This document shows positions 31,763-41,127 of a stretch of 64,000 nucleotides of DNA, piece by piece. The position numbers and the translations under genes are program-made. A model generated the notes under the pieces. That model was given only the letters and a program-made list of their open reading frames with translations, had not been told where the DNA came from and searched no databases. This stretch comes from Xanthomarina gelatinilytica (GTDB lineage: Bacteria; Bacteroidota; Bacteroidia; Flavobacteriales; Flavobacteriaceae): contig NZ_ANLA01000004.1 in assembly GCF_000348685.1 (NCBI RefSeq), positions 186,001 to 250,000 of the forward strand, in the 5' to 3' direction. Within the stretch, counting starts at the first letter, position 1; the number at the start of each line of letters is the position of its first letter.

Positions 31763-33136
31763 TTAACACATTTGATATTCTGGCAAAGACATTAGTTGTA
31801 AGCAATAATCTTGCTTATTATTGATTCTTAAAGTTTCCAAATAATTTAACGTGCCCTTATTTATAGGACATTGCAACAGGTATTGTGCCAAATCCTTAGT
31901 TGAAACCTGTTGATAGTTGGAATTAAAAACACGCCAATTTGAAGTGGTTTTAAAAAAGTTATTTGCTACCTTTTCTTTGGTGTATGTTTGAAAAGAATCG
32001 TAAAACTCACCTTTTTTGTTATTGGCAATTGTTGCTTTGGAGAGCAACATGGATGGTAGTTTCAATCGCAGCATCAAGGTATTGCTGTCTATCCAACTTT
32101 TCCCTCCTTTCCAACCTGCCACATTTGGAGGGAAAAATAATATTTGACCTAACATTCTTTCTACTGCAACCAGCTGTTTGGTATCCTTAAAAGATAAGGG
32201 AATGGTATTGGAAATTCCAGCAATCAACTCGATAGGGGATTTTATTTTATTGCCAATATGCTTTGGATTGTAAAACCAATCCTGAGCGAACATATACCTC
32301 AATACCGTTTCAATATTGTAGTCTGGATAGAATACTTGGGTCATTTCCTTAAGGTGTTCCTTATTTAAGGCATCATTAACAAAATACCGATACAGTTTTT
32401 TACAAATAAATTCTGCACAGGCCTCTTGTTCTAAAATAATATCTATGATGTCGTCTCCTTCATAGCGTCCTGCCTTTCCAAAAACATACTTAAATTGGGT
32501 GTTGTGATGGTTTTCGTTAAATACAAAATGGCCTTCAAAATCGTGATTATAACCTGTAAAAGCTTTGGCTGCTTCTTTAATATCCTCTTCAGTATAGTTC
32601 CCAACACCAAGAGTGAATAGTTCCATTAATTCCCTAGCAAAATTCTCGTTGGGTTTGTCATTTCTATTTTGTTTTAAATCTAAATATTCAATCATTGCAG
32701 GTTCCCTGGATATGGCTTTTACCAACTCTTTAAAACTGCCCAAAGCATGTTCACGGATGGTATTATGAAATTTTTGGACATACAGGATCATTCCATTCTG
32801 ACATGCAAAATGGTTGCTCCAGAACAAAGTCATTTTTTCTTGTAAAACACTATGGGAGTTTAAGACTCTTTCAACCCATGCATGGTTTAATTCCTTAATC
32901 TTATTCCTGCTTTTTTCAATGTATTCCCTTTGTATTTTATCTGTTTTTTTAAATTGTTCTTGGGTAAGCGTGTCAAATTCATGGGTGTCAATCTTTAAAG
33001 GAAGAGTGTTTTGCGACTCATAAAACAACATATCTATAATATCTTCCCTACTTTTTGTTGAAAGAAATTCCAGCTCCTTTGGGTTAATACCAAATCCTGC
33101 CCTCCAATATAAATGTTTCATTTCCTTCTGTTCCAT
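31763..33136 (-). CDS. DUF1800 family protein
   Basis: 457 residues. Typical DUF1800 features: MKHLYWRAGFGINPKELEFL near the start, ERVLNSHSVLQEKMTLFWSNHFA, NENFARELMELFTLGVGNYTEEDIKEAAKAFTGY and NVAGWKGGKSWIDSNTLMLRL near the end. No signal peptide is obvious at the present start. DUF1800/DUF1501 pairs are widespread in Bacteroidota and Planctomycetes and are of unknown function. It follows a terminator hairpin after the FG-GAP gene and is paired with DUF1501. Confidence 0.93.
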   Translation of the reverse strand: MEQKEMKHLYWRAGFGINPKELEFLSTKSREDIIDMLFYESQNTLPLKIDTHEFDTLTQEQFKKTDKIQREYIEKSRNKIKELNHAWVERVLNSHSVLQEKMTLFWSNHFACQNGMILYVQKFHNTIREHALGSFKELVKAISREPAMIEYLDLKQNRNDKPNENFARELMELFTLGVGNYTEEDIKEAAKAFTGYNHDFEGHFVFNENHHNTQFKYVFGKAGRYEGDDIIDIILEQEACAEFICKKLYRYFVNDALNKEHLKEMTQVFYPDYNIETVLRYMFAQDWFYNPKHIGNKIKSPIELIAGISNTIPLSFKDTKQLVAVERMLGQILFFPPNVAGWKGGKSWIDSNTLMLRLKLPSMLLSKATIANNKKGEFYDSFQTYTKEKVANNFFKTTSNWRVFNSNYQQVSTKDLAQYLLQCPINKGTLNYLETLRINNKQDYCLQLMSLPEYQMC

Positions 33137-33202
33137 AAGTGGCTGTTCAAAAAATATTCACCCTTTAAAATATATACGCAAAAACCTTTCCAAATAGTTT
33201 AT

Positions 33203-33231
33203 AAAAAAAAAGCCACTATAAAAGTGGCTTT
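33203..33231 (-). terminator. Terminator of the FG-GAP/T9SS gene
   Basis: Arms AAAGCCACT (33209-33217) and AGTGGCTTT (33223-33231), perfectly complementary, 5-base loop, then eight T on the minus strand (33210-33203). It lies 19 bases past the stop of the gene at 33250 and 66 bases before the DUF1800 start. Confidence 0.85.
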
Positions 33232-33249
33232 CCTTCTGTGGGTTAATAT

Positions 33250-35685
33250 TTATTTTTTTATGAATTTTCTATTGATACTTTTGCCTTTTTCTTCCAATCT
33301 TAACACATAAAACCCACTTTGAAGCATGGAAACATCCAGCGTGTTGTTAAACAATTTAGAACTGAAAATTTTCTTTCCATTCACATCAAAAACAGTAGCC
33401 ACTTTGTTTGAAATATCTACTGAAGATGTAAAGTTTAAAACATGCTGGGTTGGATTAGGATACATTACTAAATCTGAAAGTGTTTCGTCCTGAATGCTTA
33501 AAGACTGGCCTTCAACAATGGTATGTAATGTGTTGATGGAAGGGTTGAGAATATTATCGACCACACCTGATGGCCAATAAATTACCATGTTGTTGATAAC
33601 TGTATCTGTACCTAGCCCAAAGTGTACGTTTAGGGAACTCATAAACTCAAAACCTTCTCCACTTCTTACATCTCTAATTTGTGTGCCAGAATCTGTGTGG
33701 ATTTCTATTCTTGCCCCAATACCATTGTAATTACTTTGTACGCCTTGGGTACGAATCATGATGTAATTATTTCCATTGCCTCCATTGTTTTTATATATGT
33801 TGCCATTAAAAACATCCAAAAAGCCATCGCCATCCACATCTCCAATGGCTCCACTTGGTGGCATATCGGTTGTGACCACTGTAAACGAATTATCGCCATT
33901 GTTAAGAAGTATTCTGCCATTGGATAAAATATCCACATAACCATCGTTGTTAAAATCGCCAGGAGCATTTTCAATACCAAAAGGAGCACTGCCCACATTT
34001 GCTGTTGCAGTAGCATCTGTAAAAGTACCATCTCCATTATTGATCATGTATTTATGGGACCCATCTGATGCTGAACTTGCGCCAACATACACATCCATAT
34101 CGCCATCGTTATCAAAATCTGCCCAAGCAGAAGACCATGTTTGCACAGGATCGGCAAGGTTTGCAGCTGTTGCTACATTTACAAACACACCATTTCCGTC
34201 GTTTCTCCAAAGTTCGTTTATTTTATGAGTCACGTTACCACCACGACATTTGGCAATAAACATATCCACATCTCTATCGTTGTCATAATCAATCCAAACC
34301 GTTCCATAATTCCCACCATTTGGGTGCACTCCCAAACCATTAGGAACCGCTGTAGAAGGACCTTGATAAAAAGTTAATCCTCCACTGCCATTATTAATAA
34401 AATACACATTTGGTTGCACATCATGACACACAAAAGCGTCAAGATTTCCGTCGTTATTGATATCTACAAAGTTGGAGCGTTGTGAAAACACATACGAACT
34501 GGTATTGAAGGTTTGGGAATAAGCCGTTCCATCGGTATTTGCAGAAACAAAAGAAACGCCATTTCCTGCTGCATACAACAAGTCGTTATACCCATTTCCA
34601 TCGATATCGCCTGCTGCAATACTCCAGGTAGGTCCATAGTTTGTTGGTGCAGAAAAATTAGACAAGGTAAAACCTCCAGCAATTTGATAATTGATATTTA
34701 AGTTTGAAGATGAGGCCGCAATCAAATCGTCCATGCTATCGTTGTTCATATCCACTACTGCATAGCTAGTGCCATTCATGGTAATGGAATTATCCCTAAT
34801 AAAAACAAAATCGCCAGGATTTGGTGGTGCTTCATTGGTTGTAAAACTTATGGACACCCATTCACTATAACCGTCGGACAAACAATTTGCCCTAACATAA
34901 GCTTTATAAGCCGTATTGGGTGTTAAACTTGATACGTTATAAGGATTGTTTAAACTGGTTGCAGTTCCAGAGGTTGGAGGATTTGTTCCTGCCAGTTGCA
35001 CAGCAACTTGCCAAGCTGTTTCTGTATCTCCAGGTAACCAACTAATATCTGCTGAATTATGGGTGATATTGGTTACATTTAAATTGGAAACTCCTATACA
35101 AGCTGGAGGAAGAACTGAAGTGATTGTAGGGGAAGAAAAACACATGCCCCAACCATAAGAACCATTGTCATTGTAATGGATTCGATATCGAAATCCTGCT
35201 AATTGCGTACTTGTAAAAGTTGCGATATTTAATTCAATACTTTCAAAATCACTAAAAGTTCCAGAGCAAAAATTCACATTTGGAGCATTAGGGGTATCAG
35301 TACCATATGGTGATCCCCAGTTTACCCATTCACTCGCATCAGCATCCCAATATTGTAAGGTAATGGTTTCTGATTGATATACATTTAACACGTAGGTGGA
35401 ATAAACCCTTAAAACAGTTTCTCCAGCATTATAAGCGTTTGTTAAATTTATTGTTGGTGATTGTACAGCCACATTGTTAACAGAGCTGCTCCCACCTTGA
35501 TCGTCATCAAAAGAAAAGGTTGATGAATTTGTTGTAGGGTTCCCTGTAAAGATTAAAGGATCTGAATCGAAAGAGCCTGCCAATGTCCAACTGGAATTGG
35601 GCCAGTTTGCAGGTTGATTCAATACTTGCGCTATGGTGTAATAACTACAACATAGCAAAGAAAATAATAGAATAATTTTTTTCAT
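33250..35685 (-). CDS. T9SS-exported FG-GAP (VCBS) repeat protein with ASPIC/UnbV domain
   Basis: 811 residues. Signal peptide (residues 1-19); an N-terminal beta-sandwich domain (about 25-190); one fibronectin type III domain (about 195-285, VSNLNVTNITHNSADISWLPGD); a seven-bladed-propeller-like series of FG-GAP/VCBS repeats with Ca-binding D-x-D-x-D loops (for example DINNDGNLDAFV, DFDNDGDMDVYV, DFNNDGYVDIL, DVDGDGFLDVF; about 300-625); an ASPIC/UnbV domain (about 635-715, NGIGARIEIHTDSGTQIRDVRSGEGF); and a type A T9SS sorting domain (about 740-811, MYPNPTQHVLNF...GFYVLRLEEKGK). It is secreted or cell-surface. It begins 12 bases after the cytochrome-like gene. Confidence 0.93.
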   Translation of the reverse strand: MKKIILLFSLLCCSYYTIAQVLNQPANWPNSSWTLAGSFDSDPLIFTGNPTTNSSTFSFDDDQGGSSSVNNVAVQSPTINLTNAYNAGETVLRVYSTYVLNVYQSETITLQYWDADASEWVNWGSPYGTDTPNAPNVNFCSGTFSDFESIELNIATFTSTQLAGFRYRIHYNDNGSYGWGMCFSSPTITSVLPPACIGVSNLNVTNITHNSADISWLPGDTETAWQVAVQLAGTNPPTSGTATSLNNPYNVSSLTPNTAYKAYVRANCLSDGYSEWVSISFTTNEAPPNPGDFVFIRDNSITMNGTSYAVVDMNNDSMDDLIAASSSNLNINYQIAGGFTLSNFSAPTNYGPTWSIAAGDIDGNGYNDLLYAAGNGVSFVSANTDGTAYSQTFNTSSYVFSQRSNFVDINNDGNLDAFVCHDVQPNVYFINNGSGGLTFYQGPSTAVPNGLGVHPNGGNYGTVWIDYDNDRDVDMFIAKCRGGNVTHKINELWRNDGNGVFVNVATAANLADPVQTWSSAWADFDNDGDMDVYVGASSASDGSHKYMINNGDGTFTDATATANVGSAPFGIENAPGDFNNDGYVDILSNGRILLNNGDNSFTVVTTDMPPSGAIGDVDGDGFLDVFNGNIYKNNGGNGNNYIMIRTQGVQSNYNGIGARIEIHTDSGTQIRDVRSGEGFEFMSSLNVHFGLGTDTVINNMVIYWPSGVVDNILNPSINTLHTIVEGQSLSIQDETLSDLVMYPNPTQHVLNFTSSVDISNKVATVFDVNGKKIFSSKLFNNTLDVSMLQSGFYVLRLEEKGKSINRKFIKK

Positions 35686-35697
35686 GTTCTTGGGTGT

Positions 35698-36807
35698 TTA
35701 ATTGCATTGTATGGTTAAAGAGTTTATCCATTGTTGTATTAACTGGACTCCTTCTTGGTGTTTGAGTGTTCTTCCCAAAAGTGGCATTCTGGTTGATTCC
35801 TCAACAGAATTCATTCTGTAATATAAAACAGATCTATCAAAAGATCCTGGGTTTACAATGTGTGTTAACCCTGCTCCAACTATCTCTGTATCCGGTTCTA
35901 CACAAATCCCCAAATTCTCAGGAATGGAGGTAGATTCAAAATCAAACCTAACAGGTCTGTAAGCACAATGTGCTTCTTCTGAGTGGCAATGAGCACAATT
36001 AATGTCTAAATAAGACCTGGCTCTTAGTTCTAAAGATTGCGTGGTATCGTCCCAACTTGGCAAGGATTCTATGGTATCTGGATATGACGCGTCCAAATAA
36101 CCCATTTCTGCCCATTTTTGTAATTGATTTTTGGTTTCGTCTCCGTAATTAAAGAGTTTATTGATGTTTCTTGGTTTAGGACCAATAGGAATGGAAACAT
36201 CACCTGTTTTATGACAGGTATGACATTCGGCTTCTGAAGGCACTCTAAAATTAACACTTTTAGTTTCACTATTTTCATCCCATTGCACAAAAACATCCCT
36301 TCCGTTTAAATCGAATATTGCATCGTCTTGTTCTTCGTTCCATATATATTCAGCAAAAATCCAGCCTTCAGCCTTTTTAATCATTAAACGGGTTTCTATT
36401 ATTTTGGTATTGTAATCCGGAAGCACATTTTCATAATAAAAATTCTTTATTAAAACCGTTCCTATTGGAAAATTAAAAATGTCACCATCACTTACATAAC
36501 TTGCGCTAACATTATCTGGCATCCAAAGAAATCTTTTTTTGTGTGCATAATCTGAAAAAAGAGGGGAAGTCAATTCGTATGGCACAACACCATAAACTGG
36601 GTTTAAGTTTTTTTGGTCGCCCTCAAAAAAGTTATATTCTGAAAGGGTTTGATAAGGCACATCATCTATGTTAAAATTAACAGGAGATGTAGGCTCTGGT
36701 TCAGGGTTTTGGGTTGGGTTTGGGACATAATCATCGTCTGATGCGCAAGAAAAAAATCCCAAGCAAATAAGCAATACCGTTAAAACAGAAGCGTAATTTT
36801 TAATCAT
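35698..36807 (-). CDS. Diheme c-type cytochrome-like lipoprotein (TIGR03806 family)
   Basis: 369 residues. Lipoprotein signal ending at FFSC (Cys about residue 21), acidic linker, then LSEYNFFEGDQKNLNPVYGVVPYELTSPLFSDYAHKKRFLWMP, the marked TIGR03806 / SO2930-type pattern. Two CxxCH heme motifs, CHTCH and CAHCH, are present. Later motifs include SFDRSVLYYRM. It is probably anchored to an outer or inner membrane leaflet and transfers electrons to or from a periplasmic partner; the partner is not known. Co-transcribed with the T9SS FG-GAP gene. Confidence 0.88.
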   Translation of the reverse strand: MIKNYASVLTVLLICLGFFSCASDDDYVPNPTQNPEPEPTSPVNFNIDDVPYQTLSEYNFFEGDQKNLNPVYGVVPYELTSPLFSDYAHKKRFLWMPDNVSASYVSDGDIFNFPIGTVLIKNFYYENVLPDYNTKIIETRLMIKKAEGWIFAEYIWNEEQDDAIFDLNGRDVFVQWDENSETKSVNFRVPSEAECHTCHKTGDVSIPIGPKPRNINKLFNYGDETKNQLQKWAEMGYLDASYPDTIESLPSWDDTTQSLELRARSYLDINCAHCHSEEAHCAYRPVRFDFESTSIPENLGICVEPDTEIVGAGLTHIVNPGSFDRSVLYYRMNSVEESTRMPLLGRTLKHQEGVQLIQQWINSLTIQCN

Positions 36808-36868
36808 TTATCAATAAAATAGCGCGAAATATAAATAAAATACAATTATTTAGCAATAAAGATACTAT

Positions 36869-36902
36869 AAGTCTATAGAAAATGATAAAAAAATATAGAC
36901 TT
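36869..36902 (-). terminator. Possible terminator after asd
   Basis: Nine-base perfect arms AAGTCTATA (36869-36877) and TATAGACTT (36894-36902) around a 16-base loop rich in A/T, about 40 bases past the asd stop. The T run lies inside the loop and not after it, so termination is uncertain. Confidence 0.3.
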
Positions 36903-36940
36903 AATGTTTAAAATTTCTCTCAAGAACAAGGTCTTGGCTG

Positions 36941-37930
36941 TTAAACCAATTGGTGTTTTACTAAATATTCGGCTATTTGGATGGTGTTAGTAGCAGCACC
37001 TTTTCTAAGGTTATCGCTAACTATCCATAAATTTAAAGTGTTGGGCTGTGATTCGTCCCTTCTTATTCGACCTACAAACACATCGTCTTTTCCATGTGCA
37101 TATATGGGCATTGGGTACATGTTGACATCTGTATTGTCTTGTACAACCACACCTGGAGTGTTGTCTAATATCTGACGAACATCTGTCAAATCAAAATCGG
37201 TTTCAAAAGCTACATTTACAGCTTCACTGTGTCCGCCAGATGTTGGAATACGCACAGCAGTTGCTGTTACGGAAATGGATTTATCGTCAAGAATTTTTTG
37301 CGTTTCCCTTACAAGTTTCATTTCCTCTTTAGTATAGCCATTCTCTTCAAACACATCGCAATGAGGCAACGCATTTTTGTGAATAGGATATGGGTAGGCC
37401 ATTTCCCCTTTTATACCTGCAAGTTCGTTTTCCAGTTGTTTAATGGCTTTCACTCCTGTTCCTGAAATGGATTGATAGGTGGAAACCACAATACGCTTTA
37501 TTTTGTATTTTTTATGTAAGGGAGCCAAAGCCATAACCATTTGTATGGTAGAACAATTTGGGTTAGCTATTATTTTATCTGATTTTGTAAGCGACTTGGC
37601 ATTAATTTCTGGAACAATCAATTTCTTGTTCAAATCCATACGCCAAGCAGACGAATTGTCTATAACCGTAGTCCCTATTTCGGCAAATTTTGGTGCCCAT
37701 TCCAAAGAGGTTTCACCTCCTGCAGAAAACAGGGCAATATCTGGTTTCATGGAAACAGCTGTTGCCAAAGAAACCACTTGATAATCTTTATCTTTAAAAG
37801 AAATTATTTTACCTACAGATTTTTCTGAAGCTACTGGAATTAATTCGGTTACCGGAAAATGCCTTTCCTTTAGCACCTTTAACATAACTTCCCCTACCAT
37901 GCCTGTGACACCAACAACTGCTACTTTCAT
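36941..37930 (-). CDS. asd: Aspartate-semialdehyde dehydrogenase
   Basis: 329 residues. It makes aspartate semialdehyde from aspartyl phosphate for lysine, methionine, threonine and diaminopimelate synthesis. Seen: N-terminal GVTGMVGEVMLKVL nucleotide loop, catalytic Cys in NPNCSTIQMVMAL (about residue 129), AYPYPIHKNALPHCD and the His motif PTSGGHSEAVN. Length is standard. A TAnnTTTG box at 37951-37958 lies about 20 bases upstream. Confidence 0.97.
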   Translation of the reverse strand: MKVAVVGVTGMVGEVMLKVLKERHFPVTELIPVASEKSVGKIISFKDKDYQVVSLATAVSMKPDIALFSAGGETSLEWAPKFAEIGTTVIDNSSAWRMDLNKKLIVPEINAKSLTKSDKIIANPNCSTIQMVMALAPLHKKYKIKRIVVSTYQSISGTGVKAIKQLENELAGIKGEMAYPYPIHKNALPHCDVFEENGYTKEEMKLVRETQKILDDKSISVTATAVRIPTSGGHSEAVNVAFETDFDLTDVRQILDNTPGVVVQDNTDVNMYPMPIYAHGKDDVFVGRIRRDESQPNTLNLWIVSDNLRKGAATNTIQIAEYLVKHQLV

Positions 37931-37950
37931 TTTATGACCTTTTTATGAGG

Positions 37951-37958
37951 CAAATTTA
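37951..37958 (-). promoter_or_regulatory. -7 promoter box (TAAATTTG) of asd
   Basis: Exact TAnnTTTG match on the minus strand, predicted start near 37944 and a leader of about 14 bases to the ATG at 37930. Confidence 0.5.
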
Positions 37959-37993
37959 TAAATTAAATTAGCTTATGGCTCTAAAAAAAGCAT

Positions 37994-38026
37994 AAAAAAA
38001 CAGCTTCTTGTAAGGAAGCTGTTTTT
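37994..38026 (-). terminator. Terminator of mscL
   Basis: Twelve-base arms AAAAACAGCTTC (37996-38007) and GAAGCTGTTTTT (38015-38026), 7-base loop, T run on the minus strand. It lies 20 bases after the mscL stop. Confidence 0.85.
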
Positions 38027-38045
38027 AAAAATGATTCTATTAAAA

Positions 38046-38450
38046 TTATTGTTTTTTCAACAAATCCCGAATCTGCAAAAGCAGTTCGTTGTCTGATGGT
38101 CCTGAAGGCGCTTCAGGAGCAGGCTCTTCTTTTTTCTTCATTCTGTTAACGGCTTTTACAACCATAAACATCACGAAAGCCACAATGATAAAATCAATAA
38201 CATTTGTTAAAAACGTTCCATATTCCAAATAAACTTCTCCTATCATTTCTCCTGCATCGTTTAATGTGCCATCTTGTAATTTATATCTTAAATCTTTAAA
38301 ATCTGAATTGAATATCAAACCAATCAATGGAGACACAACACCTCCCGTAAATGAAGCAACTACCTTATTGAAAGCGGCTCCCATGACAAAACCTACTGCA
38401 ATGTCAACCAAATTGCCTTTCATGGCAAATTCTTTAAATTCTTTTAACAT
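38046..38450 (-). CDS. mscL: Large-conductance mechanosensitive channel MscL
   Basis: 134 residues, the normal length. Opens MLKEFKEFAMKGNLVDIAVGFVMGAAFNKVVASFTGGVVSPLIGLI, the MscL N-terminal helix plus pore-lining TM1 with the small-residue gate. TM2 is VTNVIDFIIVAFVMFMVVKAVNRMKKK; a C-terminal helix (DNELLLQIRDLLKK) forms the cytoplasmic bundle. It releases solutes when membrane tension rises at hypo-osmotic shock. Confidence 0.96.
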   Translation of the reverse strand: MLKEFKEFAMKGNLVDIAVGFVMGAAFNKVVASFTGGVVSPLIGLIFNSDFKDLRYKLQDGTLNDAGEMIGEVYLEYGTFLTNVIDFIIVAFVMFMVVKAVNRMKKKEEPAPEAPSGPSDNELLLQIRDLLKKQ

Positions 38451-38512
38451 AATTAGTGTTTTTAATAGTTAGTGTAAGTGACTAAAGTAAATAAAAAAAT
38501 CTAAAATTGAAA

Positions 38513-39619
38513 TTATTTAATTAGCAATCGTTTGATACGTTGTGAAATAGCCGTTAGTATTTCATAAGAAATGGTATTAGCCCGTTCTGCAAATTCTGAG
38601 GCATTTGGTTTTTTTCCAAACACGATCACCTCATCTCCTTCCTGACAGTCAATATCTGTCACATTTACCATAATCATGTCCATACAAACGTTTCCAACAA
38701 TATAAGCTGGTTTTCCATGAATGGTTACAAAGCCCTTGCCGTTTCCATATTGCCGCCCTATTCCATCGGCATGACCTATGGGTATGGTTGCTGTTTTAAT
38801 AAGGGAATCACTCTTAAAGGCTCTATTATAGCCTACCGTTTCCCCTTTTTCTATGGTATGGATTTGAGAGATAACCGATTTTAAAGTGGCTATAGGCGTA
38901 AAATGTTTATTTTCTATTTCAGAATTTCCAAACCCATACAAACCAATCCCACTTCGAACCATATCTAAATGAGCTTCTGGATAATTCAATATACCTGAGG
39001 TATTGCAAAGATGACGCATGGGTTTATAACCAACAGTTTCTATGAATTTTTTTGAAATGGATTGAAACGCTTTTATTTGATTTAAGGTAAACTCTTTCTC
39101 GTTTAAATCTTCACTCGCAGCCAAATGTGAGAATATTGATTTTACTTTTACAGATGAGGAAACTTTTAATTTATTGTAAATGGCTTCAATATCTACTTCA
39201 TCAAAACCCAACCTATTAAGTCCTGTATTAAATTTTATGTGTATGGGATAATTTTGCTGTTTTTCTTCCAAAGCAGTTTCCAAAAAGCTGTTAAGGCTTG
39301 TAAAATTGTACAAACTTGGCTCGAGGCATCTCGCTATTAGTATTTTGTAATTTACGGGTTGAGGATGCAATACAAGAATGGGTTTGGTAATTCCAGCATC
39401 TCTTAAGGCCACACCTTCACTGGTGTAAGCTACTGCAAAATAATCCACTTGTAAGTCTTGTAAATAATTGGCTATTTCCGTTGCTTCACTTCCGTACGCA
39501 TAAGCTTTTACAACAGCCAAAAACTTTGTGTCTTTGGAAATTTTCGATTTAAGGTATTGAAAATTATGCTTAAGCGCATTCAAATCTATTTCTAGAACCG
39601 TTTCTTGTGTTTTTGGCAT
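38513..39619 (-). CDS. alr: Alanine racemase
   Basis: 368 residues from the ATG at 39619, which lies one base after the tdk stop; an ATG at 39628 that overlaps tdk is a second option. PLP lysine in FLAVVKAYAYGSEA (a variant of the usual VKANAYG), catalytic Tyr region in SVISQIHTIEKGETVGYNRAF and the C-terminal VCMDMIMVNVTDI segment. It supplies D-alanine for peptidoglycan. Co-transcribed with tdk. Confidence 0.95.
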   Translation of the reverse strand: MPKTQETVLEIDLNALKHNFQYLKSKISKDTKFLAVVKAYAYGSEATEIANYLQDLQVDYFAVAYTSEGVALRDAGITKPILVLHPQPVNYKILIARCLEPSLYNFTSLNSFLETALEEKQQNYPIHIKFNTGLNRLGFDEVDIEAIYNKLKVSSSVKVKSIFSHLAASEDLNEKEFTLNQIKAFQSISKKFIETVGYKPMRHLCNTSGILNYPEAHLDMVRSGIGLYGFGNSEIENKHFTPIATLKSVISQIHTIEKGETVGYNRAFKSDSLIKTATIPIGHADGIGRQYGNGKGFVTIHGKPAYIVGNVCMDMIMVNVTDIDCQEGDEVIVFGKKPNASEFAERANTISYEILTAISQRIKRLLIK

Positions 39620-39620
39620 G

Positions 39621-40259
39621 CTATTCATCAGGTTTTGGGGAAATTTCTTCAGCATCATGCACCTTCATGTTTCTTACTTTGTCACGCATCATGGCTTTAT
39701 AATAAGCAGCACGACTTAATGGCTCGTACTCATCAACCTCACCTAACATCACCAAATTATCGTTTTTGGATTTTCTAAAACTATATTGGGCCAAGTTTCC
39801 GGTTCTTGTACAAATGGCATGTACCTTTGTAACATATTCGGCCGTTGCCATAAGATTTGGCATGGGCCCAAACGGATTGCCTTTAAAATCCATATCCAAT
39901 CCAGCAACAATTACACGAACGCCTTTATTGGCCAAATCGTTACAAACACGTACAATCTCGTCATCAAAAAACTGAGCCTCATCAATACCAACCACATCAC
40001 AACCATCGGCCAGAATAGGAATATTGGCAGCAGCAGGAACTGGTGTGGAACGAATTTCGTTGGCATCGTGAGATACAACCATATCTTCGTCGTAACGCAC
40101 ATCTATGGCTGGTTTAAAAATCTCCACTTTTTGCCTGGCAAACTGTGCACGTTTCAGTCTGCGAATCAATTCTTCGGTCTTTCCAGAGAACATGGAACCA
40201 CAGATCACTTCTATCCAACCAAATTGTTCTTTATGATTTACTGTATTTTCGAGAAACAT
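39621..40259 (-). CDS. tdk: Thymidine kinase (type II)
   Basis: 212 residues. P-loop [10 protein letters not shown] (residues 21-30), DEAQFF Mg-binding segment and the lasso region. Phosphorylates thymidine in the salvage pathway. The structural-zinc cysteines of most type II enzymes (two CxxC-like pairs) are not all present: the lasso reads [19 protein letters not shown] and the second pair is replaced by [11 protein letters not shown] think this is a lineage feature shared with other Flavobacteria enzymes, so activity is still expected. Confidence 0.94.
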   Translation of the reverse strand: MFLENTVNHKEQFGWIEVICGSMFSGKTEELIRRLKRAQFARQKVEIFKPAIDVRYDEDMVVSHDANEIRSTPVPAAANIPILADGCDVVGIDEAQFFDDEIVRVCNDLANKGVRVIVAGLDMDFKGNPFGPMPNLMATAEYVTKVHAICTRTGNLAQYSFRKSKNDNLVMLGEVDEYEPLSRAAYYKAMMRDKVRNMKVHDAEEISPKPDE

Positions 40260-40362
40260 TTTGTAATTTTAACACTAAAACAAAGCGATATTTCGTTTTG
40301 TATAAAGGTGGCGTAAATTTATTAAAAATCAAAAGCATAAAATAGATTAAATTTTAAAAGTT

Positions 40363-41103
40363 ATGAAGAAGAAACTTGAAGCCGAATTAATGAGCATAGC
40401 CCATAGAATTCTTAAGTTAAAAGGCAAGGACGACATAGATAAAATGCACAAAGAGGTTGCTGCTCTTTATGAAAAATTAACCGTTTTAAAGTTTGCCAAA
40501 GAAAATTTTGAAAAAGACCTGCCAACCATAGGTAGCGATTCTTCGTTTTTTGGAATGTTGGATGTGGCTTTTAACAATAAAGTGAGTGATAACATAGAGA
40601 TTGAAGACAAAACCTATGTCAATCTAGACGAGAGCGAGCATGATGATATTATGGAACCTGCCATTGAAAAAATAAAAGACATGGTTGCGCAAATGCCTCA
40701 AGAGGCACAACATATAGATGCTATTTTTGAAAAAGCCGTTCCCAAAAAACAATATCATAAAAATGATCTTGAAGAAATAACAGCCGGTTTTAACGAAATG
40801 CCGGAATTTGAACCTGTAACAAACGGAAACAATAAAGATCTTGCAAAAAAATCTTTAAATGACAAGCTTAAAAGTGGTGGTTTGCACATAGGCTTAAACG
40901 ACAAATTGGCCTTTATAAAACACTTGTTTAATGGAGAAGCTGCCGATTACGATAGGGTTCTTTCCCAACTTAACACCACAACATCCTTTAAAGAAGCCGA
41001 AAACCTCATCCAAAACGTAGTAAAACCAGACTATAACAACTGGAAAGACAAAGAGGAGTTTGAAACACGTTTTATGGAAATTCTTGAAAGCAAGTTTAAT
41101 TAG
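40363..41103 (+). CDS. Conserved Bacteroidota protein of unknown function
   Basis: 246 residues, soluble and highly charged. The N-terminal 50 residues form helices with coiled-coil character (AELMSIAHRILKLKGKDDIDKMHKEVAALYEKL). A flexible acidic middle precedes a C-terminal segment, GLNDKLAFIKHLFNGEAADYDRVLSQLNTTTSFKEAENLIQNVV, that I recognise as recurring in unnamed Bacteroidota proteins. No catalytic motif. The gene is 24 bases from rsmI (12 bases to an earlier ATG of rsmI) and probably shares its transcript. Confidence 0.8.
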   Translation: MKKKLEAELMSIAHRILKLKGKDDIDKMHKEVAALYEKLTVLKFAKENFEKDLPTIGSDSSFFGMLDVAFNNKVSDNIEIEDKTYVNLDESEHDDIMEPAIEKIKDMVAQMPQEAQHIDAIFEKAVPKKQYHKNDLEEITAGFNEMPEFEPVTNGNNKDLAKKSLNDKLKSGGLHIGLNDKLAFIKHLFNGEAADYDRVLSQLNTTTSFKEAENLIQNVVKPDYNNWKDKEEFETRFMEILESKFN

Positions 41104-41127
41104 ACTCCCATTTAATTGGGACTTATT

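Noticed and set aside
31761-31805. Longer DUF1501 N-terminus from 31805
   Set aside because: It would overlap the DUF1800 coding end, and the twin-arginine signal begins at MDRRKF (31760).
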